The translations under genes and the position numbers were made by a program. A stretch of 64,000 nucleotides of DNA from Hybos culiciformis (lineage: Eukaryota; Arthropoda; Insecta; Diptera; Hybotidae). The notes below the pieces were generated by a model. That model searched no databases. It was not told the DNA's origin and was given only the letters and a program-made list of their open reading frames with translations. Positions 25,291-37,990 of the stretch are shown one piece after another (within the stretch, counting starts at the first letter, position 1; every line of letters starts with the position of its first letter). The stretch covers positions 53,711,678 through 53,775,677 of the forward strand of contig OZ023274.1 in the NCBI GenBank assembly GCA_964007475.1, given 5' to 3'.

Positions 25291-26009
25291 TTAAATTCGA
25301 GTGAAAACTTAAATCGGAATTATGTAATTCGAATTCGGATTTTTATTTTATTTTTTTTTTTGAAGATTCGAATATTTTATTTAATAAAGTTGGCTATAAA
25401 TATTGACGGCATTATGTAGAGGATATATATACACGGCATTATGCAACTCGAAAAACGAATAAAAATTAAATAAAAATCAAACGGAAAAAAAGATAACCAA
25501 AAAAGAAAATAATTTGTTTTAAATGTAAGTACATTTTTAATAAAATTAAATTAAAAAATATATTTTAAGTGTTTTAAAAATAAAATTTTCAATGTTACTT
25601 TATTTATTATTAAATTAATATTTTATATTAATATTAATTCTCAAATAAATAATAAAAAAGTAAAACAAAAAAAAAATGTCTTCCAAAATATATTTGAAAT
25701 TGAAGTTAAACACTATCCATTAATTAAAAATTTTGGAAATAGGACCCCCAAAGTTTTCATACATTTTTGTATGGAAATTTTTTTGTTGTGTCCGATTTGC
25801 CCTATTTTTGGGTAGGTAATAGAGGCGGTCCCTAAAATGTTAAATCCGAGATTGTTTTTGCGGGAAGGCCCCCATTTCGGAGTTATGGGCCCTTCAAAAT
25901 TTTCATATGTTACTTCATGTGAAATACGTTTTTTAAACTTCGAAAACAGGGCACAAAAATACCAATTAGCTGGATAAACCAAATGAGCTAAAAATTTGGA
26001 AATTCAGGA
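25291..26009. other. Intergenic A+T-rich DNA with a decayed GC-richer repeat
   Basis: No gene seen. Around 25735-25925 the sequence is less A+T-rich (GGACCCCC, GGCGGTCCC, GGGCCC words) and looks like an old mobile element, but no ends or coding motif can be recognised. Confidence 0.35.
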
Positions 26010-26365
26010 TCATTCATCGATTATGGGTAGAATTTGTTCGCCTTTAATATAAAAATATAATGTAAATACGAAATAAAAAATAAAAACGGCTAAAAAATAA
26101 AAAAAACTAATCATTTTTAACATTTTTATAACCAAACTATTATTTTCTTTCGGCAAATCAACATTACGGATAAATTTATATATGTTATCAAATTCATTAA
26201 ATAATTCAATTAATTTTTGTTCTGATATCATTATAAAAATCATTTTAAAAACCATAACCAAAACTGCATATGCCATACCCATTGACTGAAATTCATTCTA
26301 TCATGTGAACTTCTAATTGCTTCAATAATCAACATTACTCCAATTAGACCTGAGGAAATGACCAT
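26010..26365 (-). pseudogene. Possible insect chemoreceptor-like membrane protein fragment, frameshifted
   Basis: On the minus strand a frame after a plausible splice acceptor (TTTAG at 26366-26370) gives a hydrophobic segment (SSGLIGVMLIIEAIRSS). A one-base shift near 26282 leads into a 90-codon frame with a second hydrophobic segment (AYAVLVMVFKMIFIMI), the polar stretch EQKLIELFNEFDNIYKFI and a third hydrophobic segment (ISFFYFLAVFIFYFVFTLYF). This pattern resembles part of an insect odorant or gustatory receptor, but there is no diagnostic motif. A+T-rich DNA readily encodes F/I/L-rich segments, so confidence is low. Confidence 0.3.
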
Positions 26366-27000
26366 CTAAATAAAAATAGATATTATTATATATAAAACTT
26401 AATATATTAACATATTAGTATAATGTAAAATATGCTAATTCTATTAATTTCTCTGAAATTATATATAAAAATAAAATATGTAGGGTCGATGCACCACTTA
26501 TTGTTAGTTTAAGAAATTTTCAGTATTTTAATTTTTTTTTAAATCAAACTGTTAATGTTCTATAAAACGTTATTTGATTTAAATAAATTGTTTTGAGAAA
26601 AGTGATGATTATTGTATGAAACTATGCCTGCCTGCTGGTTAAAATGCTTAACTTTCAAATGCGGTCATTATCGTTTCCTCCATTACTTGAGAGAAAATAT
26701 TTTTAAATTTTAATTATTATAAAAGTAAATTTAAATTAAAAGGATCATAGTTAATTATTAATATTTACTAATGTTGCCGCCTAAATGTCACAGTCATTAT
26801 TTTTATTGAATAAATAATGTACATATAATTTATAAAATATTTCCTCAATTTTCCTTATTGTTTTTTTTTTGAATGGAAATTAAAAATAATTTTTTTTATC
26901 CATTTATTTTTAGATTAAAACTGAATTAATCATCATTTAATAAAGAGAAGACAACTTGAAATATTTATCTGAGATAAAAGAAAAAGACTAAAAAAATAAA

Positions 27001-30000
27001 ATGAGTGGACGAGTTCATTTGAAGGAAAACGGAATTTTGGATGAAGATATACCAACATTACAGGAAATTTGTTACAGATTTTTATCAAAAAATTTATATG
27101 TGCTGTGTTCTCAAAATGAAGACGCACCAGCAGCAAGAAAACTATTAGAAGAAAATATTCTTTTACCATCAGAAATAGCTGAAAAAATTTTACATTATCA
27201 TCAGAAATTTAGTTTTGGCATAGACGATGCTTTTTTAAATATATTTAGTGATGTAACAAGAGCTCCATTAAAATATGTTAATATTAGAAATAGCTTCATA
27301 ACATGTGAAGGTGAGATAAAAATTCTTTCATAATGATGTATAATACTGATATATTTCAAATAATTTAGTCACAGTCATAACGTCCAATTTGATCAAATCA
27401 TATTTTTGGAGGTAACAATGATAATAACTCAAATAAATATAAAAATCTAAATTAAAGAAATTTTGGACTACCCTATTAAATATGTATACAGAAATTATAT
27501 TGTATTATATGATTATAAATATATTATCACATTTATTATAATATTATGTAAATGCAAAGTAAATGGTTCTCAAAAAGTCTGAACCTCAAACATTTGCTCA
27601 GAAATATTAATTTAAATAGTTTGACAGGAGATCAACATTGCTACCAAAATAAGTATTGAAAATTATTCAAACGTATAGAAGTTTTGTAATTGAAGTAAAT
27701 TAGGTCTTATTCTCGCAAAATCACTCATAGATGAAAAAAAGAGTTTTTATCTTTTCAATTAAGAGCTAGTCATGGTTATTTCATGAAATTAGTTTTTTTT
27801 TTATCAAAAAATAATGTTTTAAATTTTTTTTAGGGCTGGAGATATTATTTCGACATAAATTAACTTCATTATCAATGTGGTATTGCAGTAATATAAATAC
27901 TGAAGCAAGACATTTATTAGCAAAATATGGTGAAAGTTTAAAATCATTAGAATTGGGCTTAGATGTATATTTATTAAGATATTCAGACCCAAATGAAAAA
28001 CAAATTGTTGATTTTCAATTAAATTGTCCAAAGTTGAGACGATTGGTGATGCATGGAGTTGCTATGCATTATAGTTTACAATTGAGTCATTTACAAGATT
28101 TATGTTATTTGGATTTAACTGGTTGCATTTTAAATAATTTTAAAGTAGAATCATTGATAAAATTGCCAAATTTAGTTTCACTTATATTGCATAATGTTTG
28201 GCCAATTGCAAATCAATTGCATAAGATATGTCGAATAAAAGGTTTAAGAAATTTAGATTTGAGTATTAGTCAGACAACAGATGGTCAAGGAACTTATGAT
28301 TTACCAGATCAGACACTTGAAATGATAGTAGAAAATTTAGAAAATTTAACACATTTGGATATATCGGGAACAAATTTAGCTGGAACTGGTGACGCAGATA
28401 TACCTGGATTGGAATGTCGAACACATCGTCAACTACAATTTTTAGGTAGGTCTAATTTTTTTTGATTTTTTAATTAAAATTTTTGATTCTGTGAACATAT
28501 AAATTTTTCAATTTTCATTCTATATTAGTTTATTTAGTCGAGTTAAATTTTTAATTATTTTATTTAAAACTTTTTTTTTAGGATTATATGACACAACGCA
28601 TCGGGCATGCAGACGCTATGAAATTCCTGCTATCCAGGTATAATTGAATTGAATTTTTCATTTGTTTTATATTTAAGAATGTAATTTAATTAATTGATTT
28701 TTTTCTAGATCGCGGGCAATGCAAATGAACAGCAAATTTTTACGGCAGCAAAATATTATCTTGATCGTCCGCAAGTTCTTACTGGGGTTAGTAGTATCAT
28801 AATTTTAACTAATAAAAATAAAGTAAAAGCTCATAACTACACGAACCAAAAATAGATACTTCAGAGTACTTTCTCCGTCCCAAACATTTTCGTCCCAAAA
28901 TTTAATTGAAAAGCCGTTTAAGATTATTTTTAAGTTTAGTTAAGGAAAAACAAATTCATTCACAACCTCCAGACTGTTTCATAATTTAAAATGAAAGAAA
29001 GCTTTTTAGAATCGGTTAAGGCTAAGAGCTCAAAATCTCTGCAAAACTATTTTTTTATGTCATAAAATAGTTTTGAAGAAATTTCGTGCACTTAGCCTGA
29101 ACCGATTCTAAAAAGCTTTATATCATTTTAAATTATGAAACAGTCCGGAAGTTTTTAATGAATTTTTTTTTCTAAATCAAAACTTAAAATAATCTAAAAC
29201 GGCTTTTCAAAAAAATTTTGGAACGGAGCAAGTCCTCTTAATATTATATAGTTCATGAACACAATTTTGTTTTTAACTTATGAAAGAATAAAGTATTCAA
29301 AAATTATCCCCAGCAAGTGACTTATTTTGGAATACATTTTTCTTCTATATTTTTAGGTTTTGGATGATCTGTTGGATTTATGTCAATTCGAATCATGCAA
29401 ACAAATCCATACTGCATTGGATGTTGTTTTGACAGCTATGGATAGACATGTAGAATACAAACAGATCCAAATAACCGGAAGGTAACGATAACTTGATAAT
29501 GAATGTATTTTTTTTATTTTTAGTTTCACTTGGATTAGGAATTGCCCATATTGTGAATTTCGAACTAAATTAAAATTTCAATGAATTATTTTAATTTACA
29601 TAGAAATTCAGCTATAAAAGCATTCCAAATTCTCTTATTTATTCACAAAAATATCTATTCCCATATAAGCTAGGACTTCGTTAATAAAAATTTACGATGA
29701 TTTAAGTAAAAGCTTATCTGCTACAATAATTTAAATTTCAAGTTACTTTAACGATTATGTATTCTAGTATTTTGTTAAATTTTTTAATTTTTACTTTTAG
29801 TGCTACATTATTTTATATTTTTAAAAATCAAGATGAAACCAAATTTGGAACCCAACTTAAAAATCATATAATATCAACATTATTAAATGGAATGGAAATG
29901 CATAGGTATGATGATATAATGTTAAATTCTGGTTATTTAGCATTATACCAATTTTCAATGCGTAATGATGTGGTAAATACTTAATTCTAACCACGGCTAA

Positions 30001-31495
30001 AAAATTTGAATAAAAATTTATAATAATGATTTTAATATTTTCAGCTATTCGAATATGAACGTATCATAAAAATACTTTTATATGGAGTTCCTAGAAGAGA
30101 ACAAGATAGAACTCTTATATATTCAATATATTTCTTAAATACTTTAACAAAACAAGTTGATGGAAGGCAGAAATTATTTTTGGGAGATCAAGGTGTTATA
30201 AGTGTGAGTTTAATAAACAAAATATTTATTTCATTTATAATGAAGGGAATAAAATCTTTATTTCATGTATAATGAAGGGTAAATAACACTAACACTGAAT
30301 TATAAAGCATTCTTCTATTAGCGTGGTTTTGTTTTTTTTTCTCAAATATCAAATATCAAATTTTTCAAATAGCAAAATTTCAAACGAACTTTGTAGTTGG
30401 AATGTGATGAATTCACCTAATTTTGAAAAAAAAAAAAAAAAACTACGATATTTAATTACAATATTATTAAACTAATATCATAATCATTTCTATTTACATT
30501 ACTATTTTTTATAGACAATGCTAAATTTAATAAAAGATCATTTGTCCAGATCAGTATTTGACAATGTTATGGCAGATGAAATGTACGATGTTATGGAAGG
30601 TGCCTGGTCAATAATGTTGAATGTTACTGATGAAACTGCAATTAATTGCAGGCGTTTCTTAGATGGGCAAGGAATGGAATATTTTTTAACTTGCTTAAGA
30701 GTAAGTTTTAATTTTTTTCATCACAAAATATTTTATTTTATACACTTACATGCATTATATTTTTTTTGTAGACTTTTCCAGAACGAGATGAGTTATTAAG
30801 TATTATGATGGGATTAATAGGAAATGTGGCCCAAGTTAAATGGCTGAGACCAAGACTTATGAGAACCGAATTTATAATAGTTTTTTCAAATATATTAGAC
30901 TCTCGTGGTGCTAGAATTGAAGTAGGTTAAGGAGTGGTTAAATATTTATTTGCAGCTGGAATCAGTAAATTCATCAATAAATTGTTTTATTTCAGGTCAG
31001 TTACATTGCTGCCGATGTATTAGCACATTTAGCTTCTGATGGTGAAAATTTATGGACTATTGAAACACCAACTCGTTCCGAGGTCTTAGAACGAATGGTG
31101 AATGCTATTGAACAGTGGTATATAAAAAGTGATATTGATTATCGAAGTTTAGAACCAATATGGAGTTTAGTTAGATGTTATGAAACACCAGAATGCCAAC
31201 ATTTCGCCGTTTGGGCATTGGCAAATCTAACGCATGTTAGTGAAATAGAATTTTTTACAAAAACATAACAAATTTTAGTTGGATATTATTGTAAATATTT
31301 TATTAATTTCTTTAGGTTTATCCGACAACGTATTGGCCATTAGTAGGATCAGAAAATGGATTAGAAATTTTAAATGAATTATGTAATCACAACGGACCGT
31401 ATACGCGTATTAAAGAATTAGCACAAATGGTTATTCAACGTTGCGAGAAATTTCGAAGTAAGAGTAATAATTTAAAACATAAAAAACTAACATGA
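27001..31495 (+). CDS. Zer1: zer-1 homologue (ZYG11/ZER1 family E3 substrate receptor), 11 exons, about 755 residues
   Basis: Exons 27001-27310, 27834-28445, 28582-28637, 28709-28786, 29357-29481, 29801-29972, 30045-30203, 30515-30700, 30772-30921, 30996-31235 and 31316-31495 join in frame. ZER1/ZYG11 proteins are CUL2-RING ubiquitin ligase receptors that recognise N-terminal glycine degrons in the cytosol. The N-terminal third contains leucine-rich repeats (LCYLDLTGC, LRNLDLS, LTHLDISGTNLAG); from about residue 340 the protein is helical armadillo-like sequence (HFAVWALANLTHV, LVRCYETPECQ, IQRCEKFR). Human ZER1 is 766 residues. I end the protein at the in-frame TGA after exon 11; a donor-like GTAAGA just before could lead to another exon, so the last 14 codons are tentative. 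Fly equivalent: CG12084. Confidence 0.87.
28865..29239. mobile_element. Fold-back element in zer-1 intron 5
   Basis: The left arm (CTCCGTCCCAAA, TGAAAAGCCGTTTAAGATTA, AGAATCGGTTAAGGCTAAG) is repeated in reverse complement in the right arm (TAATCTAAAACGGCTTTTCA, TTTTGGAACGGAG). About 375 bp with a centre near 29050. Part of the arm is shared with the middle of the hAT MITE at 10939. It lies inside the 28787-29356 intron. Confidence 0.85.
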
Positions 31496-33909
31496 GTGTA
31501 TTTATTTTTGTTTTTTTATTTTCAAAGTTTTTTTTTTTGCATTTTAATTCATTTTCTTAAAAGTTTATGACATTTATACAGTTAATTATAATAATAAAAA
31601 AAAAAGAAACTGAATTTCATTTTAATTTCATGAAAATAAAGTTGATGAAAAAGGTAGGTACTTATTTTTCAAGTCACTTTAAGATAAATCCATCACAAAA
31701 AAAAAAGACTTTATGATGAAAACAACTACCCAATCAATTTTATATCAATTGCATACAAAACATTTTTTGTAACCTCGTTCACTAAGAGAATGAGATTATA
31801 GAATTTAGGATTTGTGAGCTACACCATAGCAAACCAAGCTAAAGTTCTAAATAATTTTTAATTTTTTTTATTTATTTATTTAATTCATTCATTAAAGTAG
31901 CTAACAGTTACAAATTAACTAATTATAAACTACAAAGTAATATTAAGTGTATTGGCCTATTGGGTAAAATAGATGTCGATAGAGGAACTAAAAAAAAGTG
32001 GTTAAACCTCAATTGTTTCCCAGGTCATTTCAATTGGGATCTGGATTTTGATGACATTTTTTTTTATATTTTTATTTAAATATGATATTGAGAAGCATAT
32101 ACTGTAATTTTTATTCTTCAAAGAACATATAAAATATAAAGATACATTAAAAATAAATATTATTATAAATTCAAATTTTGAAAACGAGCACCGTAGTTGT
32201 AATTTAATCTTATAAATTATGGACACAGATGAAATATAATCAAAGCTTTTTTTTTTTTAGCCTATAGAAATTCAGATTATATCAAAAGTCTCAAGAAACC
32301 TGCTTTCAAAACAAACTATTCATCTCAAAGACATTGTGTAATTTTTCCATTTGACAGATACTCTTCTAAGTTCCAAACTAATTTGCCTAGATATTTTATT
32401 AGATACTAACTATAATAGGAGAAATAAAACATATTACTATTTTATTAATTTTATTAAAATATTGAAAAAACGTACATCAATTGAATCGACTACAATAATA
32501 GTATTAAAGTAAGAACTCATGACAATTTAGTAATAGTTTTATTTTATTATTTTTTTTTTTATCGTAATTTGCCTAAATTTCAATGAATCTGGATTTCGGT
32601 TAACTGTTGAAAGTGTACCCATAGTTTTCTTTTTTTGTGCGTTTCGTTTTTGGTTTTTTTTTTTTTATATATATATATACAATGTATATATTTATAATAT
32701 TTATTATGTATAAAAATATATAAATAAAATTAAAACAAAAAAAAAAATTTTAAAGCTCAAAATTTTTTTGTTTTAATTTTTGGCATTCAAATTTTATAAT
32801 TTGCTAAAAAAAAAAACAAAATTTTAATTTTATCCTACTTAAACTTTTTTTTTTTTTTAGAATTTGCAAAAAAAAAAGGAAAAACAACAGACCCCCAAGT
32901 TTCCATAAAAGAAGCTGGAGGCACAATTTTGCCACTTGTATCATTAATTTCTAATACCTACTCAATTCCATTGCAATTAAAAAAATACAAATATTTCGTT
33001 GTTATACTACCTAAGTTATTTTTTTATTGTTAAATTAACTCCCAAGGTGGTAAAAAATTAAATGTTCGATGTATTAGGTACCTAGATAGCCACCTAGATA
33101 GTATTAGGTACCTAGATAGATATAAGATATGTGTTTGTGTATACCTACTTATGATATTCTTAACTTTTGTCTGGGCGTGAGCTCATTTAGATTAATGTTT
33201 GTATAAAGTAGAGTTGTTTCCCAAACCATTCGGTGGCGTACTTAAAAAGTAAATTCGAACTCTGACATCAGTAATTTTAATAATTTTAATTTATTACAAA
33301 AAAATAATCTTTATAAAAATTGAATAATGAATACAAATCAAGGAAAAAAAAAAGTTATAAAACTTGCATAATTTATTTTGATTTCTTTTGTTGAACAATT
33401 AAATTTATTTCTAAAAATTATACCGTAGTAATATTTTTTATTTGACAGAATATTTGTAAAAAACAAAAAGAGAAATAGTACGAAAATTAACCATACTTGT
33501 TAAATTGGATAATTGTTTTTGAAGGTCGTTCACGATTCTTTTTAATTCTGACCATTCTGATTTTTTTTATTTTCTAAATTTACGGCAGACGCTAATGAAA
33601 ATAAATTTGTGTTACTGCTACTGGGAGGATGATGAACTACAGAGTGCTGTTGAATTTTTTTTTTCTAATGCTGCAGACTGATTTTTATTATTAAAAAAAA
33701 AATAAAACCAATTTCAATTTGAAAACGAATTAATGATAAATAAATAATAAAACAAAATTTAAATTTACAAAACCAAAAGCAAAAGGTAAAAATTGAAAAA
33801 AAAAAAAAAAGGAATTTGGGTTCGGTTGGTTAGATTTTGACGTTTTTGATCAATTTGAATCTAATGTGAAATTATCCACATCCATCATATAGTTAAATGT
33901 TTTAGTTAC
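31496..33909. other. Intergenic region between zer-1 and the Ctr9 fragment
   Basis: Includes the zer-1 3' UTR. A TTTATTTATTTA stretch near 31868 followed by moderately complex sequence to about 31990 may be the tail of an old non-LTR element. A direct repeat TATTAGGTACCTAGATAG occurs twice near 33076 and 33102. No Ctr9 exon 3 was found, and no other gene. Confidence 0.4.
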
Positions 33910-34312
33910 ATATGCGGCCAGCACATCGTAGCAACGCATCTGATCTTTTTCAAAGTCACGATAATCGATGTTAGCGTCTACCTGAGCTGTTTCCAAAATT
34001 TTCGCAAAATCTTCTGCTTTATTTTGTTTGTAATAAGCCAACTAAAATTTAAATATAAATCTATTTAATCATTGAAATGTAATTTCAAGAATTGATTTAA
34101 AGGTGGACAGAAAACCTACCACCAAGCATTGTAGGTAGCTATCTATTGAAATGAAAAAAAAAAATACTCATAGCAATTGTGACCCATGTGTTTAATTGAG
34201 ATCTTTCTTGACGTAGAATTCCCAAAACTTCTGAACATTCGGGCAATTGTGATGGATCCAATTCTATCACCTCGTCTGCATCCCGCAGTGGGGTTTCTAT
34301 ACAACCACTCAT
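33910..34312 (-). pseudogene. Ctr9: Ctr9 (Paf1 complex) fragment: exons 1 and 2 only, first splice donor damaged
   Basis: Exon 1 (34312-34172) encodes a 47-residue start including ETPLRDADEVIEL and NTWVTIA. Exon 2 (34041-33910) encodes LAYYKQNKAEDF, then VDANIDYRDFEKDQMRC and VLAAY. These match the conserved N-terminus of Ctr9, the TPR scaffold of the Paf1 elongation complex (about 1170 residues in human). After exon 1 the intron begins ATGAGT where GTGAGT would be an excellent donor. The exon 2 acceptor (TTTTAG) and donor (GTAACT) look normal, but no later exon was found. A cryptic in-frame donor GTCACA after NTW could give a shortened join. Read as a partial duplicate; if later exons lie beyond zer-1 it could be a real gene. 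Confidence 0.72.
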
Positions 34313-34411
34313 TGTAATTTATTATTTTTAATCTTTTTGATTATTTCTAACTTATTTCTTATATATATATAATCTATCCGGATATTTTGTTTATTCATTT
34401 TTACTACTTTC

Positions 34412-34786
34412 ATGGATTGGATTAAAACTAGCCAAAGTGAGTTAGTTGATTGTTTTGAAGAGAATGAAAATTTAACAATTCCAATAGCATTAGCTGATTA
34501 TATTGTTAAAAATTTTGCTTCAGTTATGTCAAATTTTAAAAATTATAAATATTATTTGAAAAATTATGATAAAAAGAATGTTAAAATATTACGTGAAATA
34601 TTAATGAAAAACAATTTAAATTTATTAAAAGTCTATTACATTGGATTGAGACAATTTGCTTGTTCGGATTTAAATGGATCATATTTGGATTTCATATTTT
34701 CGAATTTAGAAAAATTTGCAAAAACATTTGATTGTAAAATTGGTGAAACTATGCATCCAGAACATAAATGTTATGTTAAACTTTAG
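34412..34786 (+). pseudogene. M13-like (neprilysin-like) C-terminal fragment
   Basis: The 124-codon frame begins MDWIKTSQSELVDC, aligning with EWITTKSDDFLNC near the end of the intact proteins at 45.4 and 55.5 kb. It ends FAKTFDCKIGETMHPEHKCY, the family C-terminal signature (FxxxFxC-x4-xM-x-P-x-x-x-C). The upstream three quarters, including signal peptide and N-terminal domain, are missing. It starts only 100 bp from the divergent Ctr9 exon 1, so any transcription would come from that promoter region. Being open to its natural stop, it could make a short intracellular peptide, but there is no evidence that it does. Confidence 0.75.
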
Positions 34787-36230
34787 AAATATCATAACAT
34801 TAATTTTATTATTTTTATTAAAAAAAAGAACTTAATAAAATTATTTATTTTTATTCAATACTACTCGATCTCGCCGCAAAAGTTGTTTTTCTCTAGCCTA
34901 GTCTTGAGTTCATATAAAAATCCAAAAGAAAAAGTACTTTCACTTTTTCCGAATTTTCTAATTTTCCGGGCAACATTTCCAATTTTTATTTTCTGAAAAA
35001 CATTATTCGGACTATTGCGAACGTTTAAAATCGGTTCAACCGTTTTCAAGTGATGCGCTTACCAATGAACAGCATTTAATTTTTATTATATATATTTTCA
35101 TTATTTTATTGAAAAGACTTTAAAGTCGTACATTTTCTTTTTTGTAGCTTTTACTTGCTTTAAAGTGAAAAAAATAAAAAAATTAATAAAAATATTTTAA
35201 AAATATATGTAGGTATAAATAAAAAATAATTTTATTACATGGGTTTTTTTTTCAGAATTTTTTTAATGATTCAAGATTTTGTCATTAATTTGTTTGCCCT
35301 TTATTATACTTTAATATCCACACTATTTAAATTTCATTGTTAAAAAATAAACAATTTTTTTTTTTGGATGAATCGCCGATTTTCGCCGATTTGGATGAAT
35401 CGCCGATTTATGCCGATTTTCTGAATTCAGAATTTATAATATTGTCAAGAGAAATTTAAAAGTATTTGTTTAATGAAGTAAGTCATTAAAAAAAGATTCA
35501 AAGCCAATTCAAAATTGTGGAATTTAGTAACTTTTAATTGATAAATTGATTTTTATAATTTACTATAATTGCATAATCAAGGAAAAAGATCTAAAAAAAA
35601 TTGAATATTTTAACTATAATGTCTAAATTAATTAAAATTGAACCCTTGGCTACGCTTTTATACACAAAAATCGCAAAGAAAGCGCTATTCAATTCATCTA
35701 ATATCGTTTATCGCAACTCCAACATGAAAGTTCCTTTAGTGTAATTTTAAATAATATTCTCAACTTAACCTAAGGTAATGTTGAAATCGTGTTCAGTACA
35801 ATTTTACCAAATGTTTTTTTTTTTGTAGAATTTATTCCGTGTTAAGTGTACCTACTTCACTTTATATGTACTGTTAAATTGCATCTATGAAATTGAATAT
35901 AAAAAAAGTGAGATAAAACCCTATGGAATTTTTTTGAGAATAATTATTTCCCGATAAATTCAAAAGAATCGAATACGATGAAATTGTGCTTAGTTCAAAT
36001 GAATCTAGCGAATTGTGCTAATTTAACTAGCACCATATTATATGAATTTCTCTTTTTTTCTGTAAAAGATAAAATTATAATTTTCAGGTCATTTATATAT
36101 ATGTAATATTCAGAAAATAAAAGAATGAATAATTTATTACTAATCCAAATTAGTTTTTAGAATCATTTAAAATATATATTCAAACGGAGGTGTTTTATAT
36201 GTATTTTATAATTAAAAATCTTTAGAACAA
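34787..36230. other. Intergenic region before the first duplicated block
   Basis: No gene seen. Near 35370-35420 a short direct repeat (GGATGAATCGCCGATTT, GCCGATTT) occurs. The rest is A+T-rich. Confidence 0.4.
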
Positions 36231-37990
36231 ATTATATTAAAACTAAAGTTATACTTGTTAATTATCTGGTTATTAATAAAAAATGTAGTTGTGTCGACCA
36301 CAAAGACGGAAGATAAATCAATAGTGAAGACATTATTTATTAAAGATATGGTAAGCCATTTGGATACTAATGCTAATCCATGTGAAAATTTCACTCTTTA
36401 TGCCTGCAGCAATATAAATCAACGAATTATGACAATTCATGATGAAATCAAAGATATTCATAAATTCATTTTAAGTCAAAAATCATGTAATCCGCTCGAA
36501 ATTAAGTTACAAAATTATATTAAAGCATGTGAATTGGAAGATAAAAACTATTTAAAAAAACATTTCACAACTGAAATTTTTAAAAATCTTGATATTTTAG
36601 AAAATTTCCATTATTGGCCATTGAAAAATTCTGTTGATGTTGGAAATTTTTCTAAACTTGTAGGTGACATAACAGTTTTACCTAAAATAAAATATTATTT
36701 TGTTCTTTTACTGCGCAATGGAAAATTAGAAATATCTATCCCAAAATTAGAATCTTTTGATGAATGGGATTTTACAATTGAAAATATTACAATTCTGATG
36801 AAAAAATTTGATGCAAATGAAGCAATTAGCAATGAAGAAATCCTGAATGCCGCAAAAGAAATCAAATATTTTGATAGAAAAATTAGAGAAATTTTATTAG
36901 GAATGCCAGAAAAAATTAATCAAAGTATTGCAGAAATAAAAGGCATCGATTGGTCAGAATTTATGAAAGTCTTACAGAAATATTGGTATTTAAATTCATC
37001 TGTGGAAGCAGTTGTGACTGATAATCGTGTCATTAAAATCATTGAGTTATTGAATGTGACTGATTCAAAAATTATTGTGAACCATTTAATATTTAGATTA
37101 TTAAATTTTATCCATGAAGAATCTATTGAGGATTCTTTATGCAAAGATACTAATTTTTTTAATTTATTCATATTTGATAAATTTTATTCTAGATTTATAT
37201 CAGCTGAAAGTGAAGAAAAATATAAATTTATTTTAAATACATTTGTTAAAAATTTTCAATTGAAAAAAGAAAATGTGAGCTCTGTAGTTAATGTAAATGA
37301 TGATGATCAAGATAAAAGTTCTTTAGAATTTCATTCACTAGTGTACAATATATTCTTCAATAGATCATTCTATTTTGATAATAAATTTCAATTTAATCGA
37401 ATTGAAATTTTTGATAAAATTTTTTTACAAAATTTCATAAATCGGGAAAGAAATTCTATATTATCGCAAGAAATATCTCAGGAAATTGTTTTTAATTTTA
37501 TATATTTGGCATTCAGTTATGAGCATATTATAAAATCAATTATTCATTTACAAAATAAACCATTATTAGAGCATTTTTTTTGTGAGTAACATAAAATTAT
37601 GGGATTTAGTGTTCAAGGAATCAAAATGGATAAAAACTGATCGAAATGGTTTTTATGATTGTTTGCACGAACAACAAAAAAATATTAATTTTTCAAACAA
37701 TACGCTTGATAATATTTTGGCGAAATCAGTTTCAGTTGAAATGAATTTTGAAAGTTACGAGAATTTAATAAAGGATTTTGATGAAAGTAATTTGAAAATT
37801 TTTGAAAATAATTTGTTGCAACATAATCTTGATTTGGCGAAATTTTATTTTATTGGTCTTGAACAAGCCAATTGGTGGGAAGGTGAAAAAAACTATCTTG
37901 ATTTTATTTTTAAAAATTTTAAAAGATTTTCAAAAGTGTTCAATTGTCAATTGTGAAGCTAGTGTGGGATTCTTTAAAATTAACTAATTT
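36231..37990 (+). pseudogene. M13-like gene B, left copy: no start codon, one frameshift, C-terminal deletion
   Basis: A long frame carries a hydrophobic leader (LYLLIIWLLIKNVVV), then NANPCENFTLYAC, and follows the intact A genes over most of their length (for example WYLNSSVEAVVTDNRV). Defects: no ATG between the stop at 36213 and the leader; an extra T in a T run near 37578 shifts HFF-V to HFF-C-E-stop (the right copy has one T fewer); and about 30 bp are deleted near 37950, removing the M-x-x-x-P-x-x-C part of the C-terminal signature. A 3' splice-like TTTAG at 36221 leaves an upstream coding exon possible, and the T-run shift could be a sequencing error, so a functional gene is not excluded. 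Confidence 0.72.

Noticed and set aside
23350..25420. Possible gypsy LTR pair (ATTCGAATTCGG and TTGGCTATAAA shared near 23360-23470 and 25335-25410)
   Set aside because: The shared words are short and scattered; no TG...CA ends or target duplication could be defined.
32002..32226. Possible Ctr9 exon on the minus strand
   Set aside because: The translation does not resemble the TPR region expected after exon 2.
34861..35049. 62-codon minus-strand frame
   Set aside because: No similarity or motif; probably chance.
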